Assembly (NCBI RefSeq): GCF_019931215.1
Contig: NZ_JAIOUB010000002.1
Location: 248,001-312,000, forward strand
DNA: 64,000 nt
Source: Alcanivorax limicola
GTDB taxonomy: Bacteria; Pseudomonadota; Gammaproteobacteria; Pseudomonadales; Alcanivoracaceae
Direction: 5' to 3'
Made by a program: the position numbers and the translations under genes. Positions 51,539 to 61,544 of this stretch are shown here, in pieces (position 1 is the first letter of the stretch; each line of letters begins with the position of its first letter). Below the pieces are notes generated by a model, which did not search any database, was not told where the DNA came from, and worked only from the letters and a program-made list of their open reading frames with translations.

Positions 51539-52531
51539 ATGGGACTTCTCGTCGACGGCGTATGGCACGACAAGTGGTATGACACCGACAAGACTGGCGG
51601 GCGCTTCGAGCGCAGCGAAAGCCAGTTTCGTCACTGGGTCACCGCAGACGGGAGCGCCGGGCCTGATGGCAACGCCGGCTTCCGGGCCGAAGCCGGTCGT
51701 TATCACCTGTACGTCTCGCTGGCCTGCCCCTGGGCGCACCGCACGCTCATTTTCCGCAAGCTCAAGGGCCTGGAGAAGATGATTGATGTGTCCGTTGTCC
51801 ACCCGCTGATGCTTGGCGAAGGCTGGACCTTCGACAAAGACTTTCCGGATGCGACCGGTGACGGCCTGTATGACCTGCGGCGCATGTACGACATCTATCT
51901 GCGTGCTGACAGCCAGTATTCCGGCCGTGTGACCGTGCCGGTGCTCTGGGACACGCAGCAGCAGACCATCGCCAGCAATGAATCGGCGGACATCATTCGC
52001 ATGTTCAACAGTGCCTTTGATGAGGTGGGCGCAGCACCCGGGGACTATTACCCCGAAGCGTTGCGGCACGACATTGATGAGGTCAACAGCTGGATATACG
52101 ACGAGGTGAATAACGGTGTCTACAAGGCCGGCTTTGCCAGCAGCCAGGACGCTTACGACGACGCCGTGAACACACTGTTTGCCGGGCTCGACCGTCTGGA
52201 AAAACGACTGGCGACGCAACGCTTCCTGGTCGGCAACACGATCACCGAGGCGGACTGGCGATTGTTCACGACACTGGTGCGTTTTGATCCGGTGTACGTC
52301 ACCCACTTCAAGTGCGATCACCGGCGCATTGCGGATTATCCGAATCTGATCAACTACGTGCGTGACCTGTATCAGACACCCGGCGTGGCAGAAACGGTGA
52401 ATATCGCACATATCCGCCACCACTATTTCCGCAGCCACCCGACCATCAACAAGTACGGCATCGTATCCAAGGGCCCGGCACTGACCTACGACCAGCCCCA
52501 CGATCGTGAGCGACTCGGGCCGCGGGCCTGA
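51539..52531 (+). CDS. Glutathionyl-hydroquinone reductase (YqjG/ECM4 family)
   Basis: 330 residues from the ATG at 51539, after AAGGAGCAGCGAC. A much longer open frame upstream is antisense to the LysR gene and is rejected. The Xi-class GST motif YVSLACPWAHRTL places the catalytic Cys at residue 63, the same number as in E. coli YqjG. ESADIIRMFN and the C-terminal NTITEADWRLFTTLVRFDPVYVTHFKCD are family hallmarks. It reduces glutathionyl-hydroquinones using glutathione. The pirin gene follows after 30 bases. Confidence 0.94.
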   Translation: MGLLVDGVWHDKWYDTDKTGGRFERSESQFRHWVTADGSAGPDGNAGFRAEAGRYHLYVSLACPWAHRTLIFRKLKGLEKMIDVSVVHPLMLGEGWTFDKDFPDATGDGLYDLRRMYDIYLRADSQYSGRVTVPVLWDTQQQTIASNESADIIRMFNSAFDEVGAAPGDYYPEALRHDIDEVNSWIYDEVNNGVYKAGFASSQDAYDDAVNTLFAGLDRLEKRLATQRFLVGNTITEADWRLFTTLVRFDPVYVTHFKCDHRRIADYPNLINYVRDLYQTPGVAETVNIAHIRHHYFRSHPTINKYGIVSKGPALTYDQPHDRERLGPRA

Positions 52532-52561
52532 ATGCAGGCGGGCAAACATAAGGAGAGCAAC

Positions 52562-53443
52562 ATGGCAGCACGTGATGTACGTTTCCTGATCCCCGGGCAC
52601 GACACCAGCGACGGCGCCGGCGTCAAACTCAAGCGCAGTCTGGGGCAATCCGCTCAGGCGCGCCTGGACCCGTTCCTGATGCTGGATGAGTTTTCCTCCG
52701 ACGAAGCCGCTGATTATATCGCCGGCTTTCCGTCCCATCCGCATCGCGGCTTCGAGACCGTCACCTACATGCTCGACGGCCACATGCTGCATGAAGACCA
52801 CCTGGGCAACCGGGGCGATCTCAAGTCCGGCGGCGTGCAGTGGATGACCGCCGGGCGCGGCATCATCCATTCGGAAATGCCACAGCAGAAAGAAGGCCGC
52901 ATGCGCGGTTTTCAGTTATGGCTGAACCTGCCCGCGAAAGAAAAAATGAAGCCGGCGGGTTATCGTGATATTCAGGCTGAGGAAATTCCGGAGGCAACCT
53001 TCCCGGGCGGCGTGGTCGTCAAGGTGATTGCGGGCAGCGTCACGACAGCAAACGGGCCGGTCAACGGCCCCATCCATGGTCCGACGCAAAAGATCAGCAC
53101 CGACCCGCAATACTGGGATATCAGCCTGCGCAGCGGCGCCACGGCAACATTGCCGATACCGGCAACGCATAATGCCTTCGTTTATGTCTTCGAGGGTGAC
53201 GTGATGCTCAGTGACGGCGAAGGTGAAGATCGCAAGGTGCCGACGCATCATGCGGCGGTACTCGGCGACGGTGACAGCCTGGTGGTCCGTGCAGGCAGTC
53301 GCGATGCCCGCTTGCTGTTGCTGGCCGGCAAGCCGATCGGCGAGCCCATCGTGCAATACGGCCCCTTCGTGATGAACTCGGTCGAGGAAATCGAGCAGGC
53401 ACTGCGGGATTACCGTCAGGGCACGCTCGCAGCCCCGGCGTAA
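52562..53443 (+). CDS. Pirin-family protein (second of two)
   Basis: 293 residues from the ATG at 52562, preceded by AAGGAGAGCAAC. The metal site is SHPHRGFETVTYMLDGH, HEDHLGN and TAGRGIIHSEMP, with all four usual ligands. GFQLWLNLPAKEKMKPAGYR and the C-terminal VYVFEGDV complete the bicupin. It is in an operon with the hydroquinone reductase under a divergent LysR, a common quinone-stress pairing. It is clearly different in sequence from the pirin at 17.4-18.3 kb. Confidence 0.92.
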   Translation: MAARDVRFLIPGHDTSDGAGVKLKRSLGQSAQARLDPFLMLDEFSSDEAADYIAGFPSHPHRGFETVTYMLDGHMLHEDHLGNRGDLKSGGVQWMTAGRGIIHSEMPQQKEGRMRGFQLWLNLPAKEKMKPAGYRDIQAEEIPEATFPGGVVVKVIAGSVTTANGPVNGPIHGPTQKISTDPQYWDISLRSGATATLPIPATHNAFVYVFEGDVMLSDGEGEDRKVPTHHAAVLGDGDSLVVRAGSRDARLLLLAGKPIGEPIVQYGPFVMNSVEEIEQALRDYRQGTLAAPA

Positions 53444-53451
53444 AAATCTTT

Positions 53452-53484
53452 CTGAGCGGGCAGCGGGTCACGCTACCCGGTCAG
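53452..53484. terminator. Hairpin between convergent pirin and pilU genes
   Basis: Fourteen-base arms, CTGAGCGGGCAGCG (53452-53465) and CGCTACCCGGTCAG (53471-53484), pair with two mismatches around a 5-base loop. An A/T-rich run precedes the left arm, which gives a weak T tract for pilU transcription. It likely ends one or both convergent transcripts. Confidence 0.6.
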
Positions 53485-53488
53485 AAGA

Positions 53489-54610
53489 CTAGTCCGTATC
53501 TTCGATGGACAGCCCACGTGTGGCGCTGTCCATTTCGCTGGAACTGGTTTCCGCGCCCAGCTTGATCATCAGACGCAAGTCGTTGGGCGCATCCGCGTGC
53601 GCCATGGCGTCCTCGTAGGTGATCTCGCCCTGGGTGTACAGATCGTAGAGCGCCTGATCGAAAGTCTGCATGCCCAGATCGCGGGATTTTTTCATCAGCT
53701 CTTTCAGCAGATGCACTTCGCCCTTGCGGATATGATCTGCCATCAGCGGTGTATTCAACAGCACTTCAATGACCGCGCGGCGGCCTTTGCCGTCCGGTGT
53801 CGGGATCAGCTGTTGCGCCACGATACCGCGCAGGTTCAATGACAAGTCCATGAACAACTGACCGTGACGATCCGCCGGGAAAAAGTGAATGATGCGGTCC
53901 AGCGCCTGGTTGGCATTGTTGGCATGCAGCGTGGCCAGACACAGGTGGCCGGTTTCCGCGAAGGCGATCGCGTAATCCATCACTTCGCGGGAGCGAATCT
54001 CACCGATCAGAATGACGTCCGGCGCCTGACGCAGGGTGTTCTTCAACGCCACCTCGAAGGAATCCGTATCCAGGCCCACCTCGCGCTGCGTGACGATACA
54101 GCCTTGATGTTGATGAATGAATTCGATCGGGTCTTCGATGGAAATGATGTGGCCTTTCGAGTTCTTGTTGCGGTGACCAATCATGGACGCCAGTGAAGTC
54201 GATTTACCGGTGCCGGTGGCGCCGACAAAGATAACCAGACCACGCTTGGTCATGGCCAGGTCCTTGATCGCCGGCGGCAGGCGCAGTTCATCGACCGTGG
54301 GAATTTTCACTTCAATGCGTCGAAGCACCATCCCGACAAGGTTGCGCTGGTAAAAGGCGCTCACCCGGAAACGACCGATGCCCCGGGCGGAAATGGCAAA
54401 GTTGCATTCTTTGGTATCAATAAATTCCTTGCGCTGACGCTCTGTCATGACGCCAAAGACGATATCCCGGGTCATGTCCGGCGTCAGCGCCGTCTTGGTC
54501 ACCGGCAACACTTTTCCGTGGACTTTCATGGATGGCGGTACACCGGCCGTAATGAACAGGTCAGAGCCGCCCTTTTGCACCATGATTTTCAGGAGTTCTT
54601 CAAATTCCAT
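53489..54610 (-). CDS. pilU: PilU, type IV pilus retraction ATPase (accessory)
   Basis: 373 residues. The PilT-like PAS domain (LLKIMVQKGGSDLFITAGVPPSMKV) precedes the ATPase with Walker A GATGTGKSTS, the acidic box ISIEDPIEFIHQHQGC, Walker B VILIGEIRS and His box FAETGHLCLATLHANNA. PilU is a PilT-dependent retraction motor. The C-terminus SSSEMDSATRGLSIEDTD is longer than in PilT, as expected for PilU. It follows pilT by 14 bases. Confidence 0.95.
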   Translation of the reverse strand: MEFEELLKIMVQKGGSDLFITAGVPPSMKVHGKVLPVTKTALTPDMTRDIVFGVMTERQRKEFIDTKECNFAISARGIGRFRVSAFYQRNLVGMVLRRIEVKIPTVDELRLPPAIKDLAMTKRGLVIFVGATGTGKSTSLASMIGHRNKNSKGHIISIEDPIEFIHQHQGCIVTQREVGLDTDSFEVALKNTLRQAPDVILIGEIRSREVMDYAIAFAETGHLCLATLHANNANQALDRIIHFFPADRHGQLFMDLSLNLRGIVAQQLIPTPDGKGRRAVIEVLLNTPLMADHIRKGEVHLLKELMKKSRDLGMQTFDQALYDLYTQGEITYEDAMAHADAPNDLRLMIKLGAETSSSEMDSATRGLSIEDTD

Positions 54611-54624
54611 TATGCGTCACTCCC

Positions 54625-55659
<1,035 letters not shown>

Positions 55660-55825
55660 GGGCGATACGATACCTTACAGGTTAGCAGGGCCTTTCTGGT
55701 TGTCAGGCTGCGGGGCTGGCAGCCTGTGGACCCCTGAGCACGGGTTTTGGTGGCCGTCTTCTGTGGACCAGTCAGAATATCCTCGTAGGCTACAACGTTA
55801 ACCTGTCACCCAGCGTGGTTCAATC

Positions 55826-56527
55826 ATGACGCAACAGCCAACCCCCCTGAAAACACTGCAGCATCGAATTGATCACAGTTGCCGGCAGGCCGGACGTGCT
55901 GCGGCGGCGGTCACGCTGCTGGCAGTGAGCAAGACGCGGGACGCCGAGGCCATTCGTGCGCTGCATGCGCAAGGCGTCGCGGATTTCGGCGAGAATTACC
56001 TCCAGGAGGCACTGGCCAAGCAATCGGCACTGACAGACCTGGACCTGACCTGGCATTTCATCGGCCCGATCCAGTCCAACAAGACCCGGGATATCGCCCA
56101 CCATTTCGACTGGGTGCATACGGTGGACCGGCTGAAGATCGCCCGCCGACTGAGCGAACAGCGGCCGGCCGACCTGCCCCCGCTGAATCTGTGCATTCAG
56201 GTCAACGTGGATGATGAAGCCAGCAAAAGCGGCGTCAGCCTGGCCGAGGTCCCGCCGCTGGCGGCGGCCATTGCCGGGCTGCCCAACCTGCGTTTGCGTG
56301 GGCTGATGGCGATTCCCCGTGCCGACGCCACCGACGGCAACCAGGCGGCATTCCGCACACTCGCCATGACACTGTCACAATTGCGTCATACCATGGCCGC
56401 ACAGAGCGCCCAGTCCCTGGACACGCTGTCCATGGGTATGAGCGATGACTTCGAGACCGCCATTGCCGAAGGCGCCACCATCGTGCGCATCGGCACGGCG
56501 TTGTTCGGCCCCCGGCCAGACAAGTAA
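55826..56527 (+). CDS. yggS: YggS, PLP-binding homeostasis protein
   Basis: 233 residues, family length. The PLP Lys lies in LLAVSKTRDAEAIRALHAQGVADFGENYLQEA, and WHFIGPIQSNKTRDIA, LRGLMAIPRADA and LSMGMSDDFETAIAEGATIVRIGTALFG complete the fold. It balances intracellular pyridoxal phosphate and amino-acid pools. It starts the yggS-proC-yggT operon, the order known from Pseudomonas, and lies opposite pilT. Confidence 0.95.
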   Translation: MTQQPTPLKTLQHRIDHSCRQAGRAAAAVTLLAVSKTRDAEAIRALHAQGVADFGENYLQEALAKQSALTDLDLTWHFIGPIQSNKTRDIAHHFDWVHTVDRLKIARRLSEQRPADLPPLNLCIQVNVDDEASKSGVSLAEVPPLAAAIAGLPNLRLRGLMAIPRADATDGNQAAFRTLAMTLSQLRHTMAAQSAQSLDTLSMGMSDDFETAIAEGATIVRIGTALFGPRPDK

Positions 56528-56541
56528 CAAGGAAAATGGGT

Positions 56542-57354
56542 ATGGCACAGCAAACCATCGGTTTTATCGGCGCCGGAAATATGGCCACCAGCCTGGTGGG
56601 CGGCATGATCGCCAAGGGCATTCGCCCGGCGCGGATCTGGATGAGCGATATCAGCAGCGAACGGCTGGACGAGCTCAACCGCCAGCATCGCGTTCACGTC
56701 AGTACGCGCAACAGCGAGCTGGCGGAACGCTGCGATGTGCTGGTACTGGCCGTGAAGCCACAGGTCATGGCAGACATCTGTGCCGAGCTGCGCCAGCAAC
56801 TGGGCGCGCGGCGCCCGCTGATCATCTCCATTGCCGCCGGTGTCACCGTAAGCCAGCTGCGCAAATGGCTGGGCGATCTGCCGCTGGTGCGCACCATGCC
56901 CAACACCCCGGCGCTGGTACAGGCCGGTGCCACCGGGCTGTTTGCCGGCCCCGGCGTAACCGATGAGCACAAGGCGCTGACCAACCAGATCATGGGCAGT
57001 GTCGGGCTGAGCTTCTGGTTCGAACAGGAGCAGGAACTGGACGCGGTCACCGCCGTCTCCGGTTCCGGGCCGGCCTATTTCTTCCTGCTGATGGAATCCA
57101 TGATCCAGGCTGGCGAGCAGATGGGCCTGGCCCCGGACACCGCGCGACAACTGGTGTTGCAGACCGCCTGGGGGGCGGCACAGCTGGCAATCACCAGCGA
57201 ACAGCCCCCGGCCAGCCTGCGACGACAGGTCACGTCGCCCGGCGGCACCACCGCAGCAGCGCTGGCGGTATTTGAGGAGGCCGGGTTCGGCGAGCTGGTC
57301 GGCAAGGCATTGCAGGCAGCACGGGATCGCGCGGAAGCGCTCGGCGCCGCGTAA
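56542..57354 (+). CDS. proC: Pyrroline-5-carboxylate reductase
   Basis: 270 residues from the ATG at 56542 (MAQQTIGFIGAGNM). An ATG six bases earlier is too close to the AAGGAA site. The Rossmann motif GFIGAGNMATSLVGGM, VLAVKPQVM, MPNTPALV and the C-terminal LRRQVTSPGGTTAAAL are all diagnostic. It makes proline with NAD(P)H. It lies 14 bases after yggS. Confidence 0.96.
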   Translation: MAQQTIGFIGAGNMATSLVGGMIAKGIRPARIWMSDISSERLDELNRQHRVHVSTRNSELAERCDVLVLAVKPQVMADICAELRQQLGARRPLIISIAAGVTVSQLRKWLGDLPLVRTMPNTPALVQAGATGLFAGPGVTDEHKALTNQIMGSVGLSFWFEQEQELDAVTAVSGSGPAYFFLLMESMIQAGEQMGLAPDTARQLVLQTAWGAAQLAITSEQPPASLRRQVTSPGGTTAAALAVFEEAGFGELVGKALQAARDRAEALGAA

Positions 57355-57491
57355 CGTCGCGCCGACTTGCAAAATGCGCCCGCGCCCCGATACTACACAA
57401 CTACTCGAACGCACATCCCACGATGCCGGGCGCGCCCGCACCGCTATCGTCCGCCCGCTTCCGGCGCGGTCTGCCATAACAGGAGTTGCCG

Positions 57492-58031
57492 ATGAACCCC
57501 CAGGGTGCGATGACCTTTCTGATCGATGTTGTCATCAATCTGTTTATCTTCCTGCTGCTGACGCGCTTCATCCTGCAGCTGGTCCGGGCTGACTTCTACA
57601 ATCCGCTGTCACAGTTTGTCGTCAAGGCCACCAACCCGGTACTGACCCCGCTGCGCAAAATCGTCCCGGGCACCAGCCTGGTGGATGTGGCGTCGCTGGT
57701 GGCGGTGGTGATACTGATTATTCTGAAGGTGGTGATGCTGGTGAGCCTGAATGGCCAGGGCGTGCCGCCGGTGCCCGCCATGGTGATCTTTGCGCTGCGC
57801 TCGCTGGCATCGCTGATGATCAACTACCTGTTCTTTGCCGTGCTGATCCGGGTCATTCTCAGCTGGGTGGCACCCGATCCGTACAACCCCTTCACCGCGA
57901 TCATGACGCAGATTACCGAACCGGTCATGGCACCGGTGCGGCGCGTCATGCCCGCCATGGGCGGGCTGGACCTGAGCCCGCTGGTGGTGCTGCTGGGGCT
58001 GCAATTCCTGATGGTGCTGTTCGCTATCTGA
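57492..58031 (+). CDS. yggT: YggT-family membrane protein
   Basis: 179 residues from the ATG at 57492, six bases after AGGAG. Two YggT repeats are visible, each with membrane helices and the conserved polar motif: RADFYNPLSQFVVKATNPVL followed by PLRKIVPG, and APDPYNPFTAIMTQITEPVM followed by PVRRVMPAMGGLDLSP. The family is linked to osmotic or cell-division functions, without a settled mechanism. It ends the operon, 8 bases from the convergent TRAP gene. Confidence 0.94.
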   Translation: MNPQGAMTFLIDVVINLFIFLLLTRFILQLVRADFYNPLSQFVVKATNPVLTPLRKIVPGTSLVDVASLVAVVILIILKVVMLVSLNGQGVPPVPAMVIFALRSLASLMINYLFFAVLIRVILSWVAPDPYNPFTAIMTQITEPVMAPVRRVMPAMGGLDLSPLVVLLGLQFLMVLFAI

Positions 58032-58039
58032 ACAGCCGG

Positions 58040-59149
58040 TTACTCAGCAAGCGTCAGCGTACGGACCTGGTAGTAGGCCTCTTCGGCGATGGCGTGGTAC
58101 GGCACAGCCCGTTTTTCGAAGGCGCGGTAAGAAGCATGAACCGCTTCGGCCTCGGCATTACCAGCGACCAGTTCCGCCAGCACCGCGTCGCTGGCCTGCT
58201 TTAACGCCACGATGACGTCGTCGGGCAAGCGACGCAGCTGCACCCTGTGCTGTTTTATCAGCTCTTCCAGCGCCGCCGCATTGCGCTCGGTGTATTCGTC
58301 ATACACTTCCTGATTCACTGCGAGCGCCGCTGTTTCGATAATCGTCTGCAGCCTTGGTGGCAGCGCCCGCCACTTGTCCAGATTGATCAGCAACTCCAGC
58401 AGCGGGCCCGGCTCCTGCCAACCCGGGTAATAGTAGTAGCGCGCGATGCGCTGAAAGCCGAAGGTGATGTCGTTGTAGGGCCCGACCCACTCCGCCGCAT
58501 CAATGGCGCCGGTCTGCATTGCGGTGTACACCTCTGCCCCGGGCAACTGCACCGGATTGGCGCCGACCCGACGCATCACCTCGCCGCCCAGCCCCGGAAT
58601 GCGGATGCGCAAACCGCGCAGGTCCGCCAGTGTGTTGATTTCCTTGTTATACCAGCCGGCCATCTGCGTGCCGGTGCAACCGGCCCGGAACGGCTTCAGA
58701 TTGAAGCCTTCATAGAGGCTGTCCCACAATTCCTGGCCGCCGCCCCGGCTGATCCAGGCATTCATCTCCTGGGCATTGAGCCCGAAGGGTACGGCCGTGA
58801 AGAAGGGGGTCGCCGGATGCTTGCCGCGCCAGTAGTAGGACGCGCCATGCCCCATTTCCGCATTGCCCTGGGACACGGCATCGAAGGTCTCGAACGCCGG
58901 GACCAGCTCCCCGGCACCGTAGACCCGGATGCGCATCTGCCCGCCGGACATCTTTTCGACCAGTTCGGCAAACCGCTCGGGGCCGGTGCCCACGCCGGGG
59001 TAGTTCTTCGGCCAGCTGGTCACCATGCGCCAGCGGTAGGTCTGCTCGCCCTCCGCCACGCCGGGCACGCAGTCTTCCTGTGGGCCACATCCGGCCAGCG
59101 TCGCCGCCGAGCCCAGGCCCAGCGCCGCAACAAATTTCCGTCGATCCAT
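58040..59149 (-). CDS. TRAP-transporter-type substrate-binding lipoprotein
   Basis: 369 residues. The N-terminus MDRRKFVAALGLGSAATLAGC combines a twin-arginine-like RRKF with a lipobox. The mature protein shows the DctP fold: WRMVTSWPKNYPGVGTGPERFAELVEK, GAGELVPAFETFDAVSQG, and a conserved Arg in LRGLRIRIPGLGGEVMRRVGANPVQLPGAEVYTAMQTGAIDAAEW. The group binds carboxylates such as 2-oxo acids. No DctQ or DctM permease gene lies nearby, so it either uses a distant permease or signals. It is downstream of uvrD on the same strand. Confidence 0.9.
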   Translation of the reverse strand: MDRRKFVAALGLGSAATLAGCGPQEDCVPGVAEGEQTYRWRMVTSWPKNYPGVGTGPERFAELVEKMSGGQMRIRVYGAGELVPAFETFDAVSQGNAEMGHGASYYWRGKHPATPFFTAVPFGLNAQEMNAWISRGGGQELWDSLYEGFNLKPFRAGCTGTQMAGWYNKEINTLADLRGLRIRIPGLGGEVMRRVGANPVQLPGAEVYTAMQTGAIDAAEWVGPYNDITFGFQRIARYYYYPGWQEPGPLLELLINLDKWRALPPRLQTIIETAALAVNQEVYDEYTERNAAALEELIKQHRVQLRRLPDDVIVALKQASDAVLAELVAGNAEAEAVHASYRAFEKRAVPYHAIAEEAYYQVRTLTLAE

Positions 59150-59169
59150 TTGTTATTCTCCTCGGACCA

Positions 59170-61356
59170 CTAGATAACCTCGAGCCGGGCATACTGGCTG
59201 ACCAGCCATTTGCTGCCCACATCATCAAAATTGATCTGCAACCGCGCATTCGGGCCCTGCCCCTCGAAATGCAGGATCGTGCCTTCACCAAACTTGGGGT
59301 GCAGTACGCGCATGCCCAGCTGATAGCCCTGCACCACCTCGTCCTGGGTACCCCGAGTCACCGGTGCCACAGGCCGCGACATACCACCACGCAGGCGGAC
59401 TTCTTCCAGCAGCTGCGGCGGGATTTCCCGCAGGAAGCGTGACGGCGCGTTCAATTGCTCGCTGCCGTACAGGCGGCGACTTTCCGCATAGGTCAGATAG
59501 AGTTGACGCATGGCGCGGGTGATGCCGACGTAGCAAAGCCGGCGCTCTTCCGCCAGCCGTCCGGGCTCGTCCGCGGACATCTGATGCGGGAACAGGCCCT
59601 CTTCCATACCGGACATGAACACCACCGGGAACTCCAACCCCTTGGCGGAATGCAGCGTCATCATCTGCACGGCTTCATCGTGCTCACCGGCCTGGCGCTC
59701 GCCGGATTCCAGCGCGGCATGATCCAGAAAGGCGGTCAGTGCGTCCGCGCCGCCTTCCTGGCCTTCGTCGTCCTCGTGGCCAGCACCTTCATCATCAAAC
59801 TGACGGGTGGCGGTAATCAGCTCGCGCAGGTTCTCCACGCGCTGCTGACCCTTCTCGCCTTTTTCGTTGGCGTGGAATTCCAGCAGGGTCGAGGCGGCCA
59901 GCACATGCTCGGTGCGCTCGCCCAGGGCCAGCGTTTCCGTATCCCGGGCCAGGCGGTTGATCAGGTCGATGAAGCTGCCGAGCGCGGAGGCCGCACGCCC
60001 CGGCAACAGCCCCTCGCTGATCATCGCCACGGCAGCCTGCCACAGGCTGGTACCGCGCATCCGCGCCTGCTCACGCAGGGATTCCACCGTCTTGGCGCCG
60101 ATGCCCCGGGTTGGCGTATTCACCACCCGCTCGAACGCCGGGTCGGCATCGCGATTCACCAGCAAGCGCAGGTAACCCAGTGCATTCTTGATTTCAGCGC
60201 GCTCGAAGAAGCGCTGGCCGCCGTAGATCCGGTAGGGAATGCCCGCTTGCAGAAACGCCTCTTCCAGTACCCGGGACTGGGCATTGGAGCGATACAGCAC
60301 GGCCATCTCGTTCCGGCCAAGGCCTTCTTCCTGCAGCTTCTGGATGCGAGCGGCGATAAAGCGCGCCTCGTCCACCTCATTGAAGCCCGCGTACAGGCGG
60401 ATCGGCTCGCCCTCGCTGATTTCCGTCCACAGCTCCTTGCCCAGGCGATCGCTGTTCTGCGCGATGACCGCATTGGCCGCCTGCAGAATGGTGCCGGTGG
60501 AGCGGTAGTTCTGTTCCAGGCGGATGATGCGCAGACCGTCATAGTCGCGGTTCAGCCGCTGGATATTCTCGATCTTGGCACCGCGCCAGCCGTAGATGGC
60601 CTGGTCGTCATCGCCCACGATGGTGATGCCGCTGCCCCCGGCGGACAGCAGCCGCAGCCAGGCGTACTGAATGGCGTTGGTATCCTGGAACTCATCCACC
60701 AGGATGTGCCGGAAGCGGCGCTGGTAGTGGCCGCGCAGCTCGTCGTTGTCGCGAATCAGCTCCAGCGCCCGCAGCAGCAGCTCATTGAAGTCCACCAGCC
60801 CGCCCCGGGCGCAGGCGGCCTCATAGGCGGCGTAGATGCGCTGCATGGTCTGCAGGAACAGGTCATGGCCGGGCTCCATATGAGCGGCGCGCAGGCCTTC
60901 GTCTTTCTGGCTGTTGATGAACCACTGGGCCTGTCGCGATGGCCAGCGCTGCTCGTCCAGCTCCAGCTCCCGCAGCACGCGCTTGATGATGCGCTGCTGG
61001 TCGTCGGAATCCAGAATCTCGAAGTTCTGTGGCAGGCCCGCTTCCTGCCAGTGCGCCCGCAGCAGCCGGTGGGCAATCCCGTGAAAGGTACCCACCCACA
61101 TGCCGGAGGTAGGGATGCCCAGCAGTGCCTCGATACGGTGACGCATCTCGGCGGCGGCCTTGTTGGTAAAAGTCACCGCCAGGATGCCGTAGGGCGACAG
61201 CTGTTCGGTGGCTACCAGCCAGGCAATACGGTGCACCAGCACCCGGGTTTTCCCGGAGCCGGCCCCCGCCAGTACCAGCATATGGGGGTCATCCGCTGCC
61301 ACCGCATCGCGTTGGGCGGCATTCAGGCCATCGATCAGAGAGGTCACATCATCCAT
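59170..61356 (-). CDS. uvrD: DNA helicase II
   Basis: 728 residues from the ATG at 61356 (MDDVTSLIDGLNAAQRDAVAA). Superfamily 1A helicase motifs are present: GAGSGKTRVL, VTFTNKAAAEMRHRI, FQDTNAIQYAWLRLL, VGDDDQAIYGWRGA, RLEQNYRS and the late MTLHSAKGLEFPVVFMSGMEEGLFPH with ITRAMRQLYL. It unwinds DNA in mismatch and nucleotide-excision repair. The 201 residues after that include the C-terminal Tudor-like segment GMRVLHPKFGEGTILHFEG. The upstream 188 bases hold no convincing LexA box. Confidence 0.97.
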   Translation of the reverse strand: MDDVTSLIDGLNAAQRDAVAADDPHMLVLAGAGSGKTRVLVHRIAWLVATEQLSPYGILAVTFTNKAAAEMRHRIEALLGIPTSGMWVGTFHGIAHRLLRAHWQEAGLPQNFEILDSDDQQRIIKRVLRELELDEQRWPSRQAQWFINSQKDEGLRAAHMEPGHDLFLQTMQRIYAAYEAACARGGLVDFNELLLRALELIRDNDELRGHYQRRFRHILVDEFQDTNAIQYAWLRLLSAGGSGITIVGDDDQAIYGWRGAKIENIQRLNRDYDGLRIIRLEQNYRSTGTILQAANAVIAQNSDRLGKELWTEISEGEPIRLYAGFNEVDEARFIAARIQKLQEEGLGRNEMAVLYRSNAQSRVLEEAFLQAGIPYRIYGGQRFFERAEIKNALGYLRLLVNRDADPAFERVVNTPTRGIGAKTVESLREQARMRGTSLWQAAVAMISEGLLPGRAASALGSFIDLINRLARDTETLALGERTEHVLAASTLLEFHANEKGEKGQQRVENLRELITATRQFDDEGAGHEDDEGQEGGADALTAFLDHAALESGERQAGEHDEAVQMMTLHSAKGLEFPVVFMSGMEEGLFPHQMSADEPGRLAEERRLCYVGITRAMRQLYLTYAESRRLYGSEQLNAPSRFLREIPPQLLEEVRLRGGMSRPVAPVTRGTQDEVVQGYQLGMRVLHPKFGEGTILHFEGQGPNARLQINFDDVGSKWLVSQYARLEVI

Positions 61357-61544
61357 GGCGGGGGATTCTACCTGAATCCGTGTCCGGCGGGGCCTGATCC
61401 GGGCCGAAAAAGCCGCCTGTGTACCGCAAAGCGGTGATTGCCCTGCGGAAATGTGTAAAGCCTGTTTTACTGTTGCCCGGCCCCGGCTACACTGAAACTC
61501 AAAAACACAGCTCGTTTTCCGACAAGCAGGGCGGGAGAGGAATT

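Noticed and set aside
59455-61437. 660-codon plus-strand open frame opposite uvrD
   Set aside because: It is the antisense shadow of a helicase with all motifs intact.
61357-61544. LexA box upstream of uvrD
   Set aside because: CTGT strings are present (near 61421 and 61464), but neither has ACAG at the required 8-base spacing.
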